From Nitrospira defluvii (GTDB lineage: Bacteria; Nitrospirota; Nitrospiria; Nitrospirales; Nitrospiraceae), in the NCBI RefSeq assembly GCF_905220995.1, contig NZ_CAJNBJ010000019.1, forward strand, positions 1 to 64,000: 64,000 nt of DNA, written 5' to 3'. Numbering within the stretch: position 1 is the stretch's first letter; every line of letters begins with the position of its first letter. Shown piece by piece: positions 50,492-59,350 of the stretch. Below the pieces are notes generated by a model. It saw only the letters and a list, made by a program, of their open reading frames with translations, was not told the origin of the DNA and made no database searches. The translations under genes and the position numbers were made by a program.

Positions 50492-52012
50492 TTAAGATCC
50501 CGAGTCGGGCCATTGGAGAATCGGCATGCGCGACCGGATAAAATCCAGAAAGATGCCCCGGGTCGTGTCGGACCAACCGGCGCTAGTGAACTCAAACGTG
50601 TCGCGAATGAACGCGTCGGCATCCGCACAGTCGCAGTGACATCGCAATGCGGTGAGAATGCCGTTGATGCTCTCGTAGGGACTGAACAGCGCATCGCGAT
50701 AGGCGGACTGCAAGTTGTCGAGCAAGGCGCCATAGTCGCCGACACGGGTGCGGCGCCGAACTGACGTGAAGACCGGCTCGAACTCAGCCAGGATCGCACT
50801 GAGTTCGCTCAGGTAAAAGTCGAGTGGGTATTCGGTCCCGTCGGAAGCCCGGTACAGTGTCGTCGAGCGTGTGCAGGAGCCGCCGATGTCCGGATGGGCC
50901 GTGCTGTCATACCGAATATGCTGCGCTTCGTGGACGAGTAATTCACGCAACCACTGCACCCAGTACTCCCGTGGATATCCTCCGACCATGCGCGGCGGCG
51001 GGAGGTCCGTCGCCTCATCGATCAGTCGGTCTGTCTCCGCAGGAACAAACATGCACATGGCATCACGAGGGCCGGCGAAGGGGGGTACGACACCGGTGAG
51101 GCTCGCACAGGGTCCTGCGGCGGCCCCGGTGGAGGCCCCAAGGTCGCGATCGACCAGCACGCCATAGAAGGCAGAGAGGTCTATGCCCTCCGCAGCGGCA
51201 AACGCCTCGACGTGTTGTGCGCGGCTTCCATGCCCGGAGGCCACAACCGCAGCGGGGTCCCGCCTCGCCTCCTCAGAACGGGCCGTGCGCCCCGACGCTT
51301 CAGCCGCATATTCCGAAGCATTAAACGGACCCGGATCGCCGGAGATCGGCTCGGTGCAGGTTCTGCCCGTGACGCATTGACGCTGGATCCCGAAAGCGGT
51401 CCGCGACCCTCCCTGCTGGATCACATGGGCCAGCTCGTGTGCGAGAAGCTGCCGCCCGGCGCTGTCATGTGGTGCATACCGACCCTGCGCGAACACGATA
51501 TCCTGCCCACTCGTATACGCCAGAGCGTTCACCGACGCGGCGGATCTGGCTGCTCGGTCGTCGCGGTGCACTCGAATCTGTCCGAAGTCATGTCCGAAAC
51601 GTGGCTCGAAAAATGCTCTGGTTGCCCGGTCAAGTGGGTGGCCCTGAGAAGCCAGCACGTCTTCCACAATGGGCGGGACCACACGCGCCGCTGCTCCCCC
51701 GAGGCCGTTCACGCGGAGTCGAACGAGCGAGGCCGGTGTGCTGTCCCGCGCTGTTGTCACCGAGGCTGGATGCCCCATATCCAGTACCTGCTCGGCCACG
51801 CGATCGGCTTCTACTTCGTACGCATCGCCAGGATTTCCGATGGCAAGCTGGTGCTGGATCGGTCTTCCCAAGAACTTGCGGCTCTTACAGGATTCGCACT
51901 CCCCGCTCAGCTCCGCCGAACCACCGCACGCGCATTGCCGCTGAATGAATAGACCGGACGGCGGGTTCGTGGGCGTCTTCGCGGCGGTTTGCACGGCGGC
52001 AGTCGTACTCAC
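50492..52012 (-). CDS. eCIS-core cargo with a second HExxH metallopeptidase-like domain
   Basis: A 506-residue protein. The header is FIQRQCACGGSAELSGECES with CKSRK, then LAIGNPGDAYEVEADRVAEQ. DUF4157 follows with RFGHDFGQIRVHRDDRAARS and HExxH in QLLAHELAHVIQQGG near residue 185. The C-terminal domain carries a second HExxH, LRELLVHEAQHIRYD (His361-His365), with Glu in DFYLSELSAILAEFE about 40 residues later. It may be a zinc peptidase effector. The start is a GTG overlapping the preceding gene's TGA. Confidence 0.75.
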   Translation of the reverse strand: MSTTAAVQTAAKTPTNPPSGLFIQRQCACGGSAELSGECESCKSRKFLGRPIQHQLAIGNPGDAYEVEADRVAEQVLDMGHPASVTTARDSTPASLVRLRVNGLGGAAARVVPPIVEDVLASQGHPLDRATRAFFEPRFGHDFGQIRVHRDDRAARSAASVNALAYTSGQDIVFAQGRYAPHDSAGRQLLAHELAHVIQQGGSRTAFGIQRQCVTGRTCTEPISGDPGPFNASEYAAEASGRTARSEEARRDPAAVVASGHGSRAQHVEAFAAAEGIDLSAFYGVLVDRDLGASTGAAAGPCASLTGVVPPFAGPRDAMCMFVPAETDRLIDEATDLPPPRMVGGYPREYWVQWLRELLVHEAQHIRYDSTAHPDIGGSCTRSTTLYRASDGTEYPLDFYLSELSAILAEFEPVFTSVRRRTRVGDYGALLDNLQSAYRDALFSPYESINGILTALRCHCDCADADAFIRDTFEFTSAGWSDTTRGIFLDFIRSRMPILQWPDSGS

Positions 52013-52263
52013 CGTCCTAATCCCTTTCCGATCCCATTTGCCGTGTCTTGACCAACCTGGCGTGGATCCGTTTCGCCGGTCAACGAAATCGCCTTCGTCC
52101 GAAGACGCGGCACCTCACCCAGGCTCGCGAGCCGCTCCGCCATGCCCGGCTCCGCGAGCAGCAGCGACAGTTGCTCTTGTAGTCCTTGCGCGACGGCATG
52201 CCGGTCCTCGAAGCGGAAGCCCTTCAGCACGAGGCTCTGGATGTTCACGACGACCCGCTTCAT
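52009..52263 (-). CDS. Small conserved eCIS-locus protein
   Basis: An 84-residue protein starting MKRVVVNIQSLVLKGFRFED. The motif VNIQSLVLKGFRFEDRHAVA recurs in small proteins encoded after the eCIS AAA+ ATPase, as I remember it; function is unknown. The ATG at 52263 overlaps the ATPase gene's stop (ATGA). Confidence 0.72.
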   Translation of the reverse strand: MKRVVVNIQSLVLKGFRFEDRHAVAQGLQEQLSLLLAEPGMAERLASLGEVPRLRTKAISLTGETDPRQVGQDTANGIGKGLGR

Positions 52264-54197
52264 ACCCACCCCCTGGTTTCCGCATCGGACAACGGGCGTT
52301 CGCGTTTCGCCGCTTCGGTATGCGCGGCCTGCAGGAGATGCTTCATGCCCACCACCGCTCCTTCATCCGCAGCCAGGAACGCGGCATTGAGGGCGATGCT
52401 GCGGATATTGCCGCCGGACATGCTGAGCCTGGCGAGTTTGGCGTAGTCGAGCTGCTCGACCGGTGTGGCAGCGGGAAAGATGCGGCGCCAGATCAATTCC
52501 CGCTGCTGCTGGTCGGGAAAGGGAAACTGCACCACGAAACTGAGGCGGCGCGAAAATGCGACATCCAGCGCCGCCTTCATGTTGGTCGTCAGAATCGCCA
52601 GCCCGCGATAGGCCTCCATCCGTTGCAACAGATAACTCACCTCGATATTCGCGTAGCGATCATGGCTGTCGCGCACTTCGCTGCGTTTCCCGAACAATGC
52701 GTCGGCTTCATCGAACAGCAACATGGCCCCGCTGGTCTCCGCCGCGTCGAACACGCGTCGCAGGTTACGCTCCGTCTCGCCGATGTATTTGCTGACGACC
52801 CCGGAGAGATCGATACGATACAGATCGAGATGCAGTTCGTTCGCCAGCACTTCCGCCGCCATGGTCTTGCCCGTGCCGCTTTCGCCCGCGAACAGCGCGC
52901 TGATTCCCAGACCGCGCACTCCTTTTCCCGCAAAGCCCCACTGTTGATAGACCATCAGCCGGTGCTTCGCGTGGGCCGCAATCTGCCGTAAGGTTCGCTG
53001 CTGCGCCTCCGGCAACACCAGATCGTTCCACCCTGCCACCGGGTCCAAACGCTGCGCCAGATCGTCCAACCGGGAACGGCTCACACTTCGGCACGCATTC
53101 CACAACGCGCTGTCCGCCTCACTCCCTGACTCTGCCACGTCACGCAACCCGGCACCGGCCGTCATGATTGCTTTGGCACTTAAGGAAAACTGGGAGGCCA
53201 CGCCGTCAAGGGTTCCATTCATGCGGGCCGTGGCCGGGCCGAGCACCTGCTCCCACAATTGCCTCTGCTCGGTACCGTCCGGCTTGTTGACGGCATACCG
53301 GATGGTCGCCCGTTTGTATGAAGGCACGTCGCGACCGGCGATGAACAATGGGCTGCTGCCTCGCTCGGCGAGATGCACCACGGCCTTCGACGGCGCTCCG
53401 TCATGGCAATGGATCAGGAGAATCGCGCCCAGCAGGGCCGCCTCGCGTTGCCACAGAATCGCAAAGGCATCGGCCTCCGTTGAATGAGCCGGCAGGTCGT
53501 CGGCCTGCGCGCAATACAACTTCACTTGAAGGTGGGCGGCGACCGCCGCCGCCACATCGGCCTGTCCATCGACATCGTCGCCCGACAACAGCACGACGGG
53601 GTAGGACGAAGAGCGCTCCCGCAATCGCTCCAGCACCGACTGGCACACGTGCCGATGTTTTTCAGCCATGATCTCCGGAGCGGGCAACGGACTCAGCAGC
53701 GGGTGAAGGCGCGGGTCGAGATAGTTGACGCCGGCCAGATAGTGCAACACCCGTTCGTCGATGCGCAGCCGTCCGTTCACCAGTCCGGCACTGTCGTCGA
53801 CTTCCAGCAAACGCCACCGACGCAACGGCCCCATCGCTGCCAACGCGCTCCAGTGCGAATGGTCCAGCGCCGCCAAGGCCAAACCGAACGTCGCGTGTGG
53901 CCGCGGCGCTTGTGATTGCCCCAAGGCCGCCGCGCACACACGCCCGAGTTCGGCATCCATTTCCACTCCGGCCACCAGGAGCAGGAGGTCGCGTTCGAAG
54001 GCGCTCAGACCGAACAGCTCGGACAGGGTGTCGATGGCGGCCGGTGCAGGAAGCGCCGCATGGGCCGCCTCCACCCGTGCCGCAACCAGGCGTTCATCAT
54101 GTTCGGCGCCCAGCCGAAGTTTCAGACGGGAAAACTCGGCCGCCAGATAGGCTTGGTTCGCATCGCACCATGCGGCGGAGGTCTCGGCGGTCGTCAT
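52260..54197 (-). CDS. eCIS AAA+ ATPase (Afp15/Pvc15-like)
   Basis: A 645-residue protein. The C-terminal AAA+ domain has Walker A LFAGESGTGKTMAAEVLANE near residue 430, Walker B GAMLLFDEADALFGKRSEV near residue 490 and TNMKAALDVAFSRRLSFVVQ with arginine fingers. The N-terminal 400 residues are helical and may hold a degenerate second domain (YPVVLLSGDDVDGQADVAAA). In Afp and PVC this ATPase is needed for cargo loading or late assembly. It overlaps the cap gene by 4 bases. Confidence 0.9.
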   Translation of the reverse strand: MTTAETSAAWCDANQAYLAAEFSRLKLRLGAEHDERLVAARVEAAHAALPAPAAIDTLSELFGLSAFERDLLLLVAGVEMDAELGRVCAAALGQSQAPRPHATFGLALAALDHSHWSALAAMGPLRRWRLLEVDDSAGLVNGRLRIDERVLHYLAGVNYLDPRLHPLLSPLPAPEIMAEKHRHVCQSVLERLRERSSSYPVVLLSGDDVDGQADVAAAVAAHLQVKLYCAQADDLPAHSTEADAFAILWQREAALLGAILLIHCHDGAPSKAVVHLAERGSSPLFIAGRDVPSYKRATIRYAVNKPDGTEQRQLWEQVLGPATARMNGTLDGVASQFSLSAKAIMTAGAGLRDVAESGSEADSALWNACRSVSRSRLDDLAQRLDPVAGWNDLVLPEAQQRTLRQIAAHAKHRLMVYQQWGFAGKGVRGLGISALFAGESGTGKTMAAEVLANELHLDLYRIDLSGVVSKYIGETERNLRRVFDAAETSGAMLLFDEADALFGKRSEVRDSHDRYANIEVSYLLQRMEAYRGLAILTTNMKAALDVAFSRRLSFVVQFPFPDQQQRELIWRRIFPAATPVEQLDYAKLARLSMSGGNIRSIALNAAFLAADEGAVVGMKHLLQAAHTEAAKRERPLSDAETRGWV

Positions 54198-55489
54198 GTG
54201 ATCGTCACCCGATAGTTGTAAAAGGCCGGCGGAACGGCCGACCGGTCGATAATCGGACTGTCGATACCATCCACTCGTATCCGGAGCAGAAACTCTCCCG
54301 TCGGGGCATCGGCGACAGCGACGGTCACCGTTCCGGTCGCGACGGTGATCGGAGCGACCGGGATCTCGCGGGTGCCCAGCAGCAACGACACCGTCTGCCC
54401 CGGCTGGATCTGCGGCTGCACCGAAAGTACGAGGGTGGCCACTCCGCTCCCGTCCCGGACGACTGCAACCGGCATCGCGCTCGTGATCTCCGGCCCGATC
54501 ACGAGCGCCACGGCGTTACTGATGCGTGGATCGGATTCGCCGGGACGAATGACCCGCATCGCCAGTTGATACAAGCCGGCCGGCACGGCCGGCACCGTGA
54601 AGGAGGCCAGACCCTCCCCTCCCCCTGCGACCGGCAACGCCTGTTCGATGTCAAATCGACTGTTCGAGAGCAGGACTGCGCGATTGGTGCCATCGAGATG
54701 ATGGCCCGTGAGTTCGACGATCGCGCCGACCGTGGCAGCCGGCTGTCCGTTGGTTGCAGCCGCAGTCTGAATGGTGGGAAAGGGCGGGAGCAGATCGGCC
54801 TGCACCACCACACCCCGGTCCCGCTTCGTGACCGGGTCGACAGGGCCTCGACTCAGGACCGGCAGCGTCGATCGCGTCGGTTTGGAGGACTCGATCAGCA
54901 CGACTGTCGCCACGTACGCCGCGGAAGGCCGGTAATGGGACTGCACCGCGGTCCAGAGTTTCGACATTTCCTCGCTGCTGAGGGGATCCGGCACCAGTTT
55001 GATCTGTTCGACCTGATCCGCCAGCCCGCACTCAGCCAAGGCTCGAAGCGCCGGCGGCAAGGTGGTATCGACCGACGGCGACGGGGTCAATGCCGTCGTG
55101 ATGGCGCGGCGATCCAGCACCGGCACCTCATGGAGTAACTGCATGGCGTACCCGAGTAGAATTTCGCTGCCCAATTCTTCCGCGCTGTAGGCACTCAGCA
55201 GGTAATGCAGATCCAGGGCCAGCGGCGGATTGCTGAGGCGCTGCATGCCCGACCCATCGCGAGAGGGCAATGCATGGTTGCGCCAGCCGGTATTGAACGT
55301 CACTTGATGGAGGAAGAGATTCAGCTGGGTGCTTTCTGTTCCGTTGACCGGCACCACACGATCCGGAGGCAATGCACTCACAGTCACGGTACTGCCAAGC
55401 AGCCCGCTGACGTTGTGATTGATCAACCCATCGTTCAGTAGATCTCGCAGCACGGCCGTCACGCCGGCAATGGCCAATGCCGTGCTCAC
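54194..55489 (-). CDS. DUF4255 tail cap/terminator protein (Afp16-like) with Ig-like extension
   Basis: A 431-residue protein. The N-terminal 190 residues match DUF4255/Pvc16-type terminators (ALAIAGVTAVLRDLLNDGLI, LNLFLHQVTFNTGWRNHALP, LALDLHYLLSAYSAEELGSE and ILLGYAMQLLHEVPVLDR). The remainder has beta-rich Ig-like repeats (GAIVELTGHHLDGTNRAVLL; VSLLLGTREIPVAPI). It should cap the tube and sheath at the end distal from the baseplate. GTG start at 55489 overlaps the previous gene's TGA. Confidence 0.87.
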   Translation of the reverse strand: MSTALAIAGVTAVLRDLLNDGLINHNVSGLLGSTVTVSALPPDRVVPVNGTESTQLNLFLHQVTFNTGWRNHALPSRDGSGMQRLSNPPLALDLHYLLSAYSAEELGSEILLGYAMQLLHEVPVLDRRAITTALTPSPSVDTTLPPALRALAECGLADQVEQIKLVPDPLSSEEMSKLWTAVQSHYRPSAAYVATVVLIESSKPTRSTLPVLSRGPVDPVTKRDRGVVVQADLLPPFPTIQTAAATNGQPAATVGAIVELTGHHLDGTNRAVLLSNSRFDIEQALPVAGGGEGLASFTVPAVPAGLYQLAMRVIRPGESDPRISNAVALVIGPEITSAMPVAVVRDGSGVATLVLSVQPQIQPGQTVSLLLGTREIPVAPITVATGTVTVAVADAPTGEFLLRIRVDGIDSPIIDRSAVPPAFYNYRVTIT

Positions 55490-56238
55490 GATCTTCCTCC
55501 CTGACGACGCGTCAAATAGTCTTCCAAGGACATCGCCGGCCGGCGAGTCGCCGGTTTCCGTTTCGTGTCTGGCGCAGTGGACACCGCCGTCACTTCAATC
55601 CGCCCGATGGTGACTTCCACAGGAGGTTCGGTTGGAGCCACGTTGATCTGTTGCGTCCTCCGACCCGTGCCCGACCCAGACGCCAACGAAGGCGGGGCCG
55701 CAGCGGAGGAACGAGGCATAGCCTGACGAGTCTCCACCAGGCGCGGCGGCGGTTCGATGCGGGCCGTAGGAGGCAGAGGCGCGGAGCCGAGGCGGCCTGC
55801 GATGTTCGGTTGGGTCGTCCCCCTCTGACGACTCGGTGCAGTGTTGCGAATCGTCACCGAACTCACATGCGGCGATGCGAGCGTCTCATGGGTCGGCTGA
55901 GGAACGACTGCCGAGGCGTTCCTCACCAACGGCGCAAGCGACGATTCGGCTTGGCGCGGCCCCTGCACAGCATGCGGGGTCGGCCGTGAAGCGGGAGCCG
56001 GCGGTCGCCTCTCCCGTTGATCAGTCTGCGTCAGCAGCCCGCCTTCGTGATCGCCCTGGCGGATGGATGTCGGTGGCGCTTGGTTTGCGTCAGCTGGCGG
56101 CAACAACGAATCGACCACCGGGAACTCGGACAGCCCCGTCCGACTCCCCGCCGGTGCGAACATCGATGGGGTGCGCGGCTGAACCATGGCCACGGTCCCG
56201 GCCTGCCGCTCCACCAATCTGGTGACAAAATCGCTCAT
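55486..56238 (-). CDS. Disordered, Pro/Ser/Thr-rich eCIS-locus protein
   Basis: A 250-residue protein. Most of it (about residues 20-200) is Pro-, Ser-, Thr-, Ala- and Arg-rich with no hydrophobic core. A short ordered tail follows (PPVEVTIGRIEVTAV, then RRPAMSLEDYLTRRQGGR). A similar tail recurs, as I recall, in eCIS loci upstream of DUF4255 proteins. Role unknown; it might be a length or cap-related scaffold. It overlaps both neighbouring genes by 4 bases. Confidence 0.65.
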   Translation of the reverse strand: MSDFVTRLVERQAGTVAMVQPRTPSMFAPAGSRTGLSEFPVVDSLLPPADANQAPPTSIRQGDHEGGLLTQTDQRERRPPAPASRPTPHAVQGPRQAESSLAPLVRNASAVVPQPTHETLASPHVSSVTIRNTAPSRQRGTTQPNIAGRLGSAPLPPTARIEPPPRLVETRQAMPRSSAAAPPSLASGSGTGRRTQQINVAPTEPPVEVTIGRIEVTAVSTAPDTKRKPATRRPAMSLEDYLTRRQGGRS

Positions 56239-56975
56239 GCCAAGGCCATCTCCACATAGAGCCCTCGACGCTGTTCACTCATGCGGAGGACCTCTCCTTC
56301 CGTCCAACCGTAGGTCCGTGCCAACAGATCAACTTCCTGCAAGAGTCGTCGGCTCCTCGCCTGGAGTTCATTCCAGAAGAACGTGATGGTATCGAACAGC
56401 GCCTGCCACTGGGCTCCGCAGGCCTCGCATCGCAGATCGATGAGCACTTCGGCCAGGGGATCCAGTTCACCCAATCGTCCGGCCAGGGCCACTTCGTTCA
56501 CCTCAGTCCACGCCGACCTCTCGTCGTCCCCGGCCACCCCGCGGACGCAACGGGACAGAATGATGCGCCGGGCCTGGTCCGGATCCGCCGCCGTGATCGC
56601 GAGTGCCAGGTCCCGGCTGTTCGGCCCCCGCAACTCCCACAAGCGGCCGTCTTGTTCCACCCTCGTCCAAGCGGCGTCCGAGGTGACCGCCGATGCCAGG
56701 AGCGCGGCACAGGACAGTTCGAATTCGAGCCCGTTGCGACAGGTCGGACATTCCGCATAGGCCTCTATGCGATCACCGATGGTGTGCCGACGAAGATCCA
56801 GCACATGCGCATCGCGCCGCCCAACCGTCCATTCGCAGAGCGCCTCAAACGACTCCTCAGGGTACGCGTACCGCAACAACAGCAAGGCTTGGTCGATGGG
56901 ATGCCGGCCCACTCCCTGCTCCCACACCTCCAACAGCGCGGCGGCGGACAGGCCCTGGTCTGAATCCTGGGTCAT
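56235..56975 (-). CDS. Baseplate-associated protein with two CxxC motifs
   Basis: A 246-residue acidic protein with two CxxC pairs (AECPTCRNGLEFEL near residue 95 and CEACGAQWQALFDTITFFWN near residue 195) probably binding zinc. It resembles T4-type baseplate hub-assembly proteins found in contractile systems. The ATG at 56975 has GGAG 8 bases upstream; a GTG at 56981 overlapping the tube stop is possible. It lies just after the tube gene. Confidence 0.65.
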   Translation of the reverse strand: MTQDSDQGLSAAALLEVWEQGVGRHPIDQALLLLRYAYPEESFEALCEWTVGRRDAHVLDLRRHTIGDRIEAYAECPTCRNGLEFELSCAALLASAVTSDAAWTRVEQDGRLWELRGPNSRDLALAITAADPDQARRIILSRCVRGVAGDDERSAWTEVNEVALAGRLGELDPLAEVLIDLRCEACGAQWQALFDTITFFWNELQARSRRLLQEVDLLARTYGWTEGEVLRMSEQRRGLYVEMALA

Positions 56976-56977
56976 GC

Positions 56978-57499
56978 TCACGGCTCCGTAAAGGTCGGCT
57001 CAGACGGTTCCGTTACCTCGTAATCCCTCTCCCAGCCCTCGTTTTCGAGCTTGAGCGTCTGGATCGCCACCGCATTGGCATTGGCATCCAGGTCCGGCTG
57101 AGCCTGGTATTCAGACACCCAACAGCGAAACACCTTGTAGGCGATCGCCAGTTGTCCGGCCTCGTTGTACAACTCGATGATGATGTCCTTCCGGAAATCC
57201 TTCAGCGACACTTCCGCCCCCAAGCCGGAGCCGAAATTCCAGACCTTGTTCGCCCACTGCTCGAAGGCCGTGTCGTGCGTGACGCCCCGTTCGAGCGTAA
57301 TGGCTTCGAACTTGGTGCGGCCGGGAGACTTACGGCTGGTGCTGGGGTCGCCGCCCTCGCGATGCTCGACGACTTCGGTCGAACGCTTCAGAGACCCGAC
57401 CTTGCTGACGCCGGCCACATAGCGCCCGTCCCATTTGACCCGAAACTTGAAATTCTTATAGGGATCGAATCGATGCGTGTTCACGGTGAACTGAGCCAT
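56978..57499 (-). CDS. eCIS inner tube protein (Afp1/Afp5-like, T4 gp19-like)
   Basis: A 173-residue protein of the contractile tube family: YKNFKFRVKWDGRYVAGVSK, then EGGDPSTSRKSPGRTKFEAI, LERGVTHDTAFEQWANKVWN and LDANANAVAIQTLKLENEGW. It forms the hollow inner tube. AGGAGGA precedes the start. Only one tube gene is seen, whereas Afp has two. Confidence 0.92.
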   Translation of the reverse strand: MAQFTVNTHRFDPYKNFKFRVKWDGRYVAGVSKVGSLKRSTEVVEHREGGDPSTSRKSPGRTKFEAITLERGVTHDTAFEQWANKVWNFGSGLGAEVSLKDFRKDIIIELYNEAGQLAIAYKVFRCWVSEYQAQPDLDANANAVAIQTLKLENEGWERDYEVTEPSEPTFTEP

Positions 57500-57559
57500 G
57501 TGTTCCTCCTGTTAGCAGGATACTGAAAAAAAATTGCCACCTCTGTTTCCGCATCGCAC

Positions 57560-57645
57560 AGAGGCTCGACGCACGGGGATAGTACGCCTCGCCCCTGCGC
57601 TCGCTGCGGCCGCGGCGGACGGCCTTTTTGAGCATCCGGCGAGTG
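57560..57645. repeat. Dispersed intergenic repeat, copy C (between sheath and tube genes)
   Basis: CGACGCACGGGGATAGTACG followed by a GC-rich segment and GGCGGACGGCCTTTTTGAGC. The tail matches the end of copy B (30630-30649) and the core start matches copies A and B. It occupies the 224-base gap between two structural genes and includes a GC-rich stem with a T-run (plus strand), so it may act as a processing or termination signal. Confidence 0.55.
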
Positions 57646-57723
57646 GTGATACAATCGTTTCCCTATCCACTCATACATTTCATACATTCATCTGGCCCCG
57701 ACGCGCGGCTGTTTCACCAGCCG

Positions 57724-59325
57724 CTAGGTCGCAATCTGGCCGGCCATCTGCTGGAGCTTGATAATGACGAACTCCGCAGGCTTGAGCGGGGCGAACCCGA
57801 CGACGATATTGACGATGCCGAGGTTGATGTCGTTCTGCGTCGTGGTCTCTTTGTCACACTTCACGAAGTAGGCATCCTTCGGGGTCGTCCCCTGAAACGC
57901 ACCCTGCCGAAACAGATTGTGCATGAAGGCGCCGAGGTTCAGCCTGATCTGCGCCCACAGGGGCTCGTCGTTCGGCTCGAATACCACCCACTGCGTGCCG
58001 CGATAGAGACTTTCTTCGAGAAAGAGCGCCAGGCGTCGGACGGGTACGTATTTGTATTCGTCAGCCGCCGCATCGGCGCCTCGCATGGTCCGCGAGCCCC
58101 ATACAACCCGCCCGTGCACCGGAAACGTGCGCAGACAGTTGATCCCCAAAGGATTGAGCAGCCCGTTTTCGGCATCCGTCATGTCGAGTTGCAGTCCGGC
58201 CACACCGTTCAAGGCGGCCTCCAACCCGGCGGGGGCTTTCCAGACCCCGCGCTGGGTGTCGGTGCGTGCCATGATGCCGGCAATGACGCCGCACGGCACG
58301 AAGGTTTCCACCTGACCGCCCAACTGGGGGTCCGCCTGTTTGATGCGAGGGAAATAGACCGCCGCGTTCCGCGCCATGTCTCCATTCAAGTTCATGCTCG
58401 CAACCCCGGCTGCGGCCGTGCTCACCGACCACCCGACCTTGGGATCGACCAGCAACATGGCGCGCCGTTTCACGCAGTAGCTCAGCGCCTCCTGATACAC
58501 GGCGTCGGGAACATCACCGCCTCGGGCATCGGACAGGATACAGAGGAGGTTGAAAAGGTCGACCTTCTCCAATTGGTAGAGCCCCGTCTTGGACGCGAGG
58601 CTGCCGTTGTAGGCCGTGGCATCGAGCACCGCACTGTCGACCGCCACGTCGGCGGGAGCCGCATTTTTTGCGGGCGTGGACTTCGTACCGGCCGTCCAGA
58701 CATCGGCATCCGCCAGAGTGCCTGCATGCGCAGTGGGAGATGTATTGGAAGGAAGGCTCGACGTCATACGCACGAGGGTCGACTCGGCGGCCAACACGCG
58801 ATCGGCACGCCGCGCACTCTCCTTCGTGGTGAGGTTCAGGAACGTTTCCGTGACGCCTGTGCTCCCGTCACGCACCGTCAGGTCGAAGAGGTCGGCCGGT
58901 TGTACGCCAAGCCGCGTCGCCACCGCAATCAGGTTCGGGTCCGTCACCGCCTTCTTGTCCACGCGAGCTCTCACCTGCATGCCCCAGGCGCCTTCCGACG
59001 CGGCCTGCAAGGTCAGGTTGGGAACTTCGTACGTCGCTTTGCTGGCGCTTCCCACGGTGGCTTTGTAGAGCCGCACGATCACGGCCTGACTGCCGCCGTT
59101 GAGAAAAAAATCCCGGACGGCGTAGCTCAGCGTCATATCGCGATGCAGCCCGCCGAAGATCCGCTCAAAGTCCGCGAAGCTCGTGATCGTCACGGGACGA
59201 TCGACCGGACCGCGGACGGCCTTTCCTACAAACGCCGTGATCGACGTGGCGACTCCGGTGATGGTGCGCACCCCGCTCGGCAATTCCTCGATGTACACAC
59301 CCGGATAGGTTGGTTGCACTGGCAT
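57724..59325 (-). CDS. eCIS contractile sheath protein
   Basis: A 533-residue tail-sheath protein: MPVQPTYPGVYIEELPSGVR, ITGVATSITAFVGKAVRGPV and YAVRDFFLNGGSQAVIVRLY at the N-terminus. The C-terminal sheath domain follows: GRVVWGSRTMRGADAAADEY, KYVPVRRLALFLEESLYRGT and AFQGTTPKDAYFVKCDKET. It forms the outer sheath that contracts to push the tube. The start at 59325 is preferred because GAGGAGG is then 6 bases upstream; an ATG 6 bases earlier is too close. Confidence 0.93.
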   Translation of the reverse strand: MPVQPTYPGVYIEELPSGVRTITGVATSITAFVGKAVRGPVDRPVTITSFADFERIFGGLHRDMTLSYAVRDFFLNGGSQAVIVRLYKATVGSASKATYEVPNLTLQAASEGAWGMQVRARVDKKAVTDPNLIAVATRLGVQPADLFDLTVRDGSTGVTETFLNLTTKESARRADRVLAAESTLVRMTSSLPSNTSPTAHAGTLADADVWTAGTKSTPAKNAAPADVAVDSAVLDATAYNGSLASKTGLYQLEKVDLFNLLCILSDARGGDVPDAVYQEALSYCVKRRAMLLVDPKVGWSVSTAAAGVASMNLNGDMARNAAVYFPRIKQADPQLGGQVETFVPCGVIAGIMARTDTQRGVWKAPAGLEAALNGVAGLQLDMTDAENGLLNPLGINCLRTFPVHGRVVWGSRTMRGADAAADEYKYVPVRRLALFLEESLYRGTQWVVFEPNDEPLWAQIRLNLGAFMHNLFRQGAFQGTTPKDAYFVKCDKETTTQNDINLGIVNIVVGFAPLKPAEFVIIKLQQMAGQIAT

Positions 59326-59350
59326 ACTCATCCTCCTCGGCTGAAGTAAT

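Noticed and set aside
57500-57723. A second sigma-54 promoter in front of the tube gene
   Set aside because: TGGCA is present on the minus strand, but the required GC at the -12 position is missing; the following tract is a T-run.
57628-59349. A 573-codon plus-strand open frame
   Set aside because: Antisense to the sheath gene, which has clear family motifs.
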